Positions 57,653-64,000 of a DNA stretch of 64,000 nucleotides are shown here, piece after piece. The stretch is from assembly GCA_037039925.1 (NCBI GenBank), contig JAXRKP010000244.1, positions 70,001 to 134,000 of the forward strand, written 5' to 3'. Positions within the stretch are counted from its first letter, which is position 1. The number at the start of each line of letters is the position of its first letter. The translations under genes and the position numbers were made by a program. Below the pieces are notes generated by a model. That model made no database searches. It had not been told where the DNA came from and saw only the letters and a program-made list of their open reading frames with translations. Origin of the DNA: Doris montereyensis. Its lineage: Eukaryota > Mollusca > Gastropoda > Nudibranchia > Dorididae.

Positions 57653-60102
57653 GCAGACAACTTTCCCACTAAAGGGAGGGGGTAAATTTCAATGAAATAT
57701 TTAAAAAAAAGAATTGTTTGATTACTAATCACCTCGCCCCAATAGTAAAAAAAAAAAACTTAGGGGGGGATGGGGGGGCGTCCTGAGGAAGGCATTTTAC
57801 CACAAATCGGACAAATCTCGTTTATTGCACCACTGGATGGAGCAGCTCACTTGACGTCGATACTATAACAAAGGCTCAGTGTCGGTTCTCTTATTTTACA
57901 CGATTTCTTTTTAAAAATGATACCGGCCTAACCTTCAGCACATCGATTGTACCATAAAAGCCGGAAATTATGTCTAAAGTATAACAAGTGGTACTCATTT
58001 TAATCACAACAAAGTACTCTATCCGAAATATGTGTTTGTGAGGGATTATTGTCAATATTAGTTAAGACCAGCCGAAAATTACGGGAAACATTCCACCCAC
58101 CTGTTATAAGAAAAAATGCCATCCCGACATGAGTATAATGGACCTGGAGTCGTTGAAATAGGGTCGACATTAAGTATTTGAAAGCTTCTCAAGGTTGTAT
58201 CATGTTTTTAAGTATTATATTATTCTTTTATAGGTTTATATGCGAAAAAAACATTTAAAAATGCAATTTTCTCTCAATGTTACTTTTTGACAGTGATATG
58301 CGATCTACTTTTTTATTTATTGTCCGATTGCCCCCAAATTTGGTATATAACATCTATAACGCAAAGATAAATTTCGTCCATTAGCGATCTTTCATATCTT
58401 GTCAAATTTTTGCAAAAGGATTTTTTGGGGGAATAAATAGGCATTTTCAAAAAATTCATAAAATCAAAAACCGTTTAATTTATCAAAAAAATTCTTGGTA
58501 CGGCTAGATAGTGAACCGAATAACATGTGTGCAAAGTTATAGCCATGGCGGGGTTCACGTGGCAACCATATGACAAAAAACAAAAAAGCGTTTAGCTAAT
58601 AAATACATTCCCAGTACAATTGAAGTGGTTAAAATAAAACTGTCTATATCAATTAATTTTGAAAAAAAAACATGATACATGAACATCTAACTGAATCATT
58701 ACTTTATCACATTTTCACACTAGATTTTATGTATAATTGTTAGCAGTGCATGACGCCAACTGCAGATCCTGTTACATTACAATTAGAAGCAGTAATTGTT
58801 TGGCCGATGCCTGCCTCAATCGTTTTCAATGTAAGCGTGAAGCAATCGACATGAACGATAAACTCTTTTATTTTTTTGTATTGCCTTTGATCTTCATAAG
58901 TCCCCTGCATATGGCCACCTTGAGAAATGGAATGTTATGCTTTCATGATCACGTGTTTAAAAATATATTCTACAAAATGTAAATTATACAGACCACCGCT
59001 CCCCACCCCGCTGACCCAAATAAAGACTCATCCTCCTCAGTAAGACCCCCTTCCCCCGCAACGTAATAATATTGCCATGTAATAAGGCATTTGTATAGCG
59101 CCAATGTCCATATGAAATGCTCAGTGGTGCTTAACGTGATTCACAATGAAGACAATAAAAAAGATATAAACATCCAAGCTCATTCATCGACAATTAAAAG
59201 TACAATATAAAAAAATCTTTAGGTACCATTCTAACTTTTACTGGCGTTTCAATTTACCATAAGTACACCCAAAACATATATGTACAATGTGCATGGTGTG
59301 TTCAGTCTAGCAGAGATGCGGTGATTGTGATGTACAATGTACATGCATTTCAAGATCTCTTGAATTACAAAATTCAGAAATTGGATCCTGTAACTGTGAC
59401 CAAACCCCCAGGTTCACTAATCCTCTACTTCCACTTGCACCCTCCGCCTTTCTTCGGCCGTGTACAGGTAAGGAGATTTTTCAATTAAAAATAAAGTATA
59501 TACCGGTATTTATGTTCATTTACCAAAATGTAGTACAAGTAAGGGACATTACTCTCACAACCTGGACATTGAAAGATAATGTGTTACCACTTGTGATTTT
59601 AATATGCATCGACACCTGGGACTACGGTTGATTTCCGGTCTACCGTAACGTTTATGGAAATTTACGTCTCGTCTACGACTGGGACAAAAAGATGTGACGT
59701 CACTACGACTACAAGCAAGGCCGTCTCTAATATTGGCCTTGCTACAAGGCATGGTGCGTTTTAATCTCGCACGTGGTGGAAAAACATGAAAGGGAACTGA
59801 ATTTCGGACAAGTTTATGACCCCTTGCAAATTCAAGATTTCTTTTGTATCTAGGATATTTAAGTTATAGCTGATACTGATATGGAAAATTCGTGTCATTA
59901 TCATCATCGAAAGCGTGTGAAAGCTGCGAGTTCCCCAGGGACCCTTGGCAGCCGAAAATTCGTGTCGATTACCGAAAGTTGAAAGAACCGGGTCGTCGAC
60001 AACGCATTAAGCTTCGAATTCGTCGGACTAAAATAGTATTCTATGTATAGACAAAACACGAAACTTTCGCCACAATGTTATTTGAATTTGAAAAGAAACG
60101 GT

Positions 60103-60235
<133 letters not shown>

Positions 60236-60849
60236 CATTATACAATGTGCGCCTACTAAAAAAGTAAGGTCAAGGTCTCGTCGTACGTTATGTTGTCTTC
60301 AACACTACGGCATTTCTCAAGCAGTCTACAGGCAATAGTCTACACAATGTAAATCTAGACGATTTTGTGATTGTGACTACCTGTCTTTTGTTGATTGAAT
60401 TACAACATATCAAGACGAAAGGCTCGTATGTTAATTTGTCTGCACGGTAATGTCACAAGCTCACAAAAACATGCATCATGAATGACACTGCCGGTACCCA
60501 AAACTGATAAAGCTAACATTGGAGATGCTAAATATCTATTTATTGAATTATGACACAATCCATTACAATTAACTTACAAAGTACAATGGTCTTCTCTAAA
60601 AGTATAAAGAAAGAGATAAGAGGGTTGGGAGGAGAGACTATCAGAAAGGCGGAGTTGACACAAAGATAGATAAACGGTGCAGTAGACATAGGTCTACACG
60701 CACTGACATAGACACAAAAAGATAGGTTGAATTTTTTTTTTAATTGCATTTTACCCACATCCACAACTTAGGTGATCTCGGGTTTTTTGGTAGGAATTTT
60801 TAGAATTTTCTCTGACTGCCCTGTGAATAGCAAAGAATCTGTTAGGTTC

Positions 60850-61070
60850 ACAAAATGATGTGATCTGCACACGGGACCTCCTTTTTATTGTCCATCTCCT
60901 ATAGGGGTTGGCGTTCATCCACTTATCTGGACCACGAGTGGGGAGGCCGAGGCGGATTTACACGAAAAACTCGTGAATTCGTTTTCAACCTATCGGGATA
61001 CGAACCCCTGACCTTCTGGTTGAGAGATCAATACCTTACATATGGACCACCGAGTCCCCTCAAAGAGAAA
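60850..61070 (-). mobile_element. SINE family C copy
   Basis: Minus-strand reading starts GGGGACTCGGTGGTCCATAT, with box B AGGGGTTCGTATCCCG, then the body ending GGAGGTCCCGTGTGCAGATC. Matches 47050-47270. Confidence 0.75.
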
Positions 61071-61169
61071 GACAGACATTATAATTAGACCAATAGACAG
61101 ATGCGTATATCGATAGATCATATACATGTAGATAGGTAAGTAAACGCGTGAAAACAGAGGGGAGGGGGG

Positions 61170-61540
61170 GCGTTAAAGGCCTTTATAACCTCCACAGCCG
61201 GACCTTATCCTGGTTTTTATAGCGTGGTTGTCTGTTTAATTAGAATTTACCCCGTCCATCATTGTGGCGATCTCAATGTGAATTAAGAGGAAACAGCCCG
61301 ATGAAAGATAAATGAAAGAGTAAAAGGAAAGATGTAGGACAGTAGGATCTACGAGGAGCGCCCACCTATAATAGCGTAAAGCGGAACACAAGTGATAATA
61401 CATCATCCCCTGAACAAGATGTTAGTTTGTTGCAGGTTTTACTCCACAGTTGATATTAGTACCCATTTGCACCCGATTAAAGTGGGGGAACGTACATGTA
61501 TGTTAAAGTGTCTTTCCTAAAGAATAGCACTTGAAGAAAG
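61170..61540 (-). mobile_element. SINE family A copy carrying a nested element
   Basis: The copy starts CCGGACCTTATCCTGGTTTTTATAGCG, is interrupted, and resumes at 61381 with ATAGCGTAAAGCGGAACA and the usual later blocks. The tRNA-like head is missing after about 61540, where an A/G-rich array begins. Confidence 0.82.
61226..61380 (-). mobile_element. Element E nested in a SINE, with target-site duplication
   Basis: Element E (TTTACCCCGTCCATCATTGTGGCGAT, AAGAGGAAACAGCCCGATGAAAGATA, GATGTAGGACAG, GCGCCCACC) sits between ATAGCGT at 61219-61225 and ATAGCGT at 61381-61387. The SINE reads through when it is removed, which proves that E is, or was, mobile. Confidence 0.85.
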
Positions 61541-61556
61541 AGAAGAGGGAGGGAAA

Positions 61557-61750
61557 GAAGAAGAAGAAAAAGAAGAAGACAAAGTAGTAGAAGACAAAGT
61601 AGAAGAAGAAGAAGAAGAAGAAGAAGAAGAAGAAGAAGAAGAAGAAGAAGAAGAAGAAGAAGAAGAAGAAGAAGAAGAAGAAGAAGAAGAAGAAGAAGAA
61701 GAAGAAGAAGAAGAAGAAGAAGAAGAAGAAGAAGAAGAAGAAGAAGAAGA
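61557..61750 (+). repeat. (GAA)n microsatellite
   Basis: About 190 bp of AAG/GAA, with the last 150 bp pure. A purine-only strand of this length can form triplex DNA. Confidence 0.97.
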
Positions 61751-62984
61751 TCTGCTTCCAATATTTGTGTTCTTTTGTTGCCTATATTTGCGAACACAAG
61801 CAAGTAAACATGGCTATGTAAAAACAAAAGTTCCTCTCTCACCCTTGAGCTGTTTCGGCGTTGTTTGAGACAAGTAGCCTATCTACAACAGACACACACG
61901 GCATTGCGAAGACCAATTAGATTGACCTGCAGCTGACCAAACTGTCACACATAAAATCATAAAAATGACACCGTGCTGAGACAGATAGCGAGTGTTCTGT
62001 CCAGACGGTGCTTACGTTTAACACACTACACGTACGTGCATGTATTTGAAGTCAACAGTCAGGTAGGAATGCATTAGACTACACGGTGAGATTACTACTA
62101 GAGGATGAAGGGAATAAATAATGTAGCGCAATACACACAAATCACAACAGCCGTTAACCTCATATAACAGAGTGTCTTACAACACAACTATCTTCCACCA
62201 CAAATAATGCACAGCCCTCTCTTCCATACCGTATTCAAACCTGTTCCGACAGATCTTGTTTTCGAGTCTAATCTTTATTATCTCGTTGTCCTCGGTGAAA
62301 TCTTTTCAAAAGTCAAAAGCGAACGAAATAAAATAGAACAAAAAGTCGTGAAGAGCTAACTTGTCAAAATTTAATTGATGAAAGTTGGAAAAAGAATGCC
62401 GGGTATGCATATTATTATACACGTCTTACATGTATTAAATAATTGTGACACAGAAAAGGTAGATAACCGTTTGAGCGTGGGTGCGTTACGCGATAAATAG
62501 GAACAGGGCTTGCACTAAATAATAATAATATGACTGATTACGTTCTCACAGTCACAGCACAGCTTTTTTGGTGCACCAGATATATTACAACTAAAGTGTC
62601 GAAATTGTCGAAGCTTGCATTGCAGGATGTGAAATGTGAGGCCTAGGGAAGTAGAGTCCTGAAATATGTCTTGAGAGTCTCTTAACCGTTGATGCAGAGA
62701 AAGAGAATGAGGAAGGTGAAAGAGTACGATCTGACAAGGTAACCAAACCATGCTACTCTGCCGTTAATTTATGCAGCTAGATAATTGTCCATGTACTTTC
62801 TCTGGTCCCACTTTCCTCATCTTAATTTGTTTCGTTGTTTGTTCTTGTTTTTTGTGTTGTTGTGGTTTTGTTAGTTGTTTTGGGATTTTTTGTTGCAGTT
62901 ATTTGTTTGTTTTTTGTATTGTTTTGTGTTTATTTATGTTTTCTGCTTTGTTGAATTTGTTGGGGGGGGGGGGGTACATGTTTT

Positions 62985-63215
62985 CTCGTAATTATTGTAG
63001 CAGGTGTTTATGACCAGGCGTCGTCCATCACTGCAGGAGGAAACCCTTCGAGAAAGCCTCCCGTTGAGTTCTGTTCCATGATTTCTCTGACATGCTGCGC
63101 CTATGTATTTTTCATGTGTCACCATGCCATCTTGCCGGCGGGCTCCTTGGTTTCTGTGTCCATTTCCTGGCTGCCATTCTGTACATTTTGTTGTCCATCT
63201 ATTGTCTTTAAACAT
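62985..63215 (-). pseudogene. LINE ORF2 3'-end fragment
   Basis: The minus strand encodes DNRWTTKCTEWQPGNGHRNQG, then in the next frame RWHGDT and SWNRTQREAFSKGFLLQ. The R(W)T...EW.PR.G.R.RG...RW.D...AG..W.R....W...GEAF pattern is the usual C-terminus of RTE/BovB-like LINE proteins. One frameshift. Different family from the intronic LINEs, judging by sequence. Confidence 0.6.
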
Positions 63216-64000
63216 TGCTATTTGGCCAGTCCATTTTCATTTTTGTATGAGTGAATGTTTTTAACGGGTGACCATGCGAAAAGGCATGCGTAGTGTTGGT
63301 TGTCACACATTGGTGATTTGGGACTTTGATGACGCAGAGACACGTTTCACAGTCTGACCAGCCGATAGTGCGTGAAAACTGCTAAACGGGGAACAACTAT
63401 GGATTGATTTAGAAATAATAGAATCGAACACAAACAGAATCAATTGATTAACCATTGGGACATAATTTGTGATTTAGTTAATAAAGAAGACAATTTAAAA
63501 AAGAACCTGAACTATGTTGTATTTACACGTAATTTAATGCAGTTTCAAATTTAAAACGGCAGACACCAGGAAGAAACTAGAAAGGAACAAAAATATCAAA
63601 ATAAATTCAACAGCAACATTATTTTTATGCAGATGGGCATGAGGATATCCACAAAAGTGAGAACAATCTATTGAGAAGAATTTAATTTGCATTTTTGGGT
63701 ACATAGTAGGCCTATACTTATATTTATTCTGACCAAACTCTGAAACAAAAATAGACGGGAAGTTTGTCAATCGCATACAAACTTAAATGTTCAGGCTATG
63801 CATTGACACAGACAGAAAAGGATGATACTGTTTTTTTAAGGGAAAATCACCATTCATGACACTGGCAGTGACGATTTGTAACAGACGGCAAGGTGGAAGG
63901 ACATTGTGAACAGCAGAGTCTCAGTCCACACGGTGATATAACTGTGATTCCAGTGACAATCTCCTTTAGTGATATGGCATGAATGTAATTTTGACAAAGG

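Overview
The window is eukaryotic, almost certainly animal. It is AT-rich, with spliced genes (GT/AG introns, conserved reading frames across junctions), long introns, microsatellites hundreds of bases long, and many tRNA-derived SINEs, LINEs and one Penelope-like element. The protein-level resemblance, the repeat content and the dispersed AGATCTAGATCT motif suggest a lophotrochozoan, most likely a gastropod mollusc. That taxon is an inference; the sequence does not prove it.

Two genes can be rebuilt exon by exon. On the minus strand, 24719 down to 13945, nine exons encode a 476-residue reticulophagy regulator (RETREG/FAM134 family), an ER-phagy receptor with a reticulon-homology domain and a C-terminal LC3-interacting motif. 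On the plus strand, 25453 to 50108, twelve exons encode gamma-tubulin, about 452 residues, the nucleator of microtubules. The two start codons lie 733 bp apart, head to head, over a shared promoter-like interval with CRE-like and ETS-like sites. The gamma-tubulin exons as given carry two single-base deletions that break the frame; these look like assembly errors rather than decay. One RETREG junction is ambiguous for a related reason. The left end (1083-1277) holds the terminal exon of a two-EF-hand calcium-binding protein. Two weaker terminal-exon candidates lie on the minus strand at 5533-5641 and 11898-12089.

Most of the rest is repeats. Gamma-tubulin intron 1 and intron 5 each contain a sense-oriented copy of the same APE-type LINE (28778-31968 and 34845-37456). 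Each copy has its own 10-12 bp target-site duplication and a 5' region of 69-bp tandem units (two in one copy, three in the other). Both copies share an in-frame stop in the endonuclease, and the second has lost the reverse-transcriptase core. Intron 6 holds a 628-bp element with perfect 40-bp inverted ends, related to the tail of a Penelope-like element with a GIY-YIG nuclease at 55242-57270. Four tRNA-derived SINE families (called A, B, C and D here) and one short dispersed element (E) recur across the window, with two clear nested insertions.

Layout: 1-1300, SINE pieces, AGT array and EF-hand exon; 1300-13900, repeats and little recognisable coding; 13945-24719, RETREG gene, whose last intron is almost entirely minisatellite; 24720-25452, bidirectional promoter; 25453-50211, gamma-tubulin gene with transposon-rich introns; 50212-64000, repeat-rich intergenic DNA with the Penelope-like element and a LINE tail.
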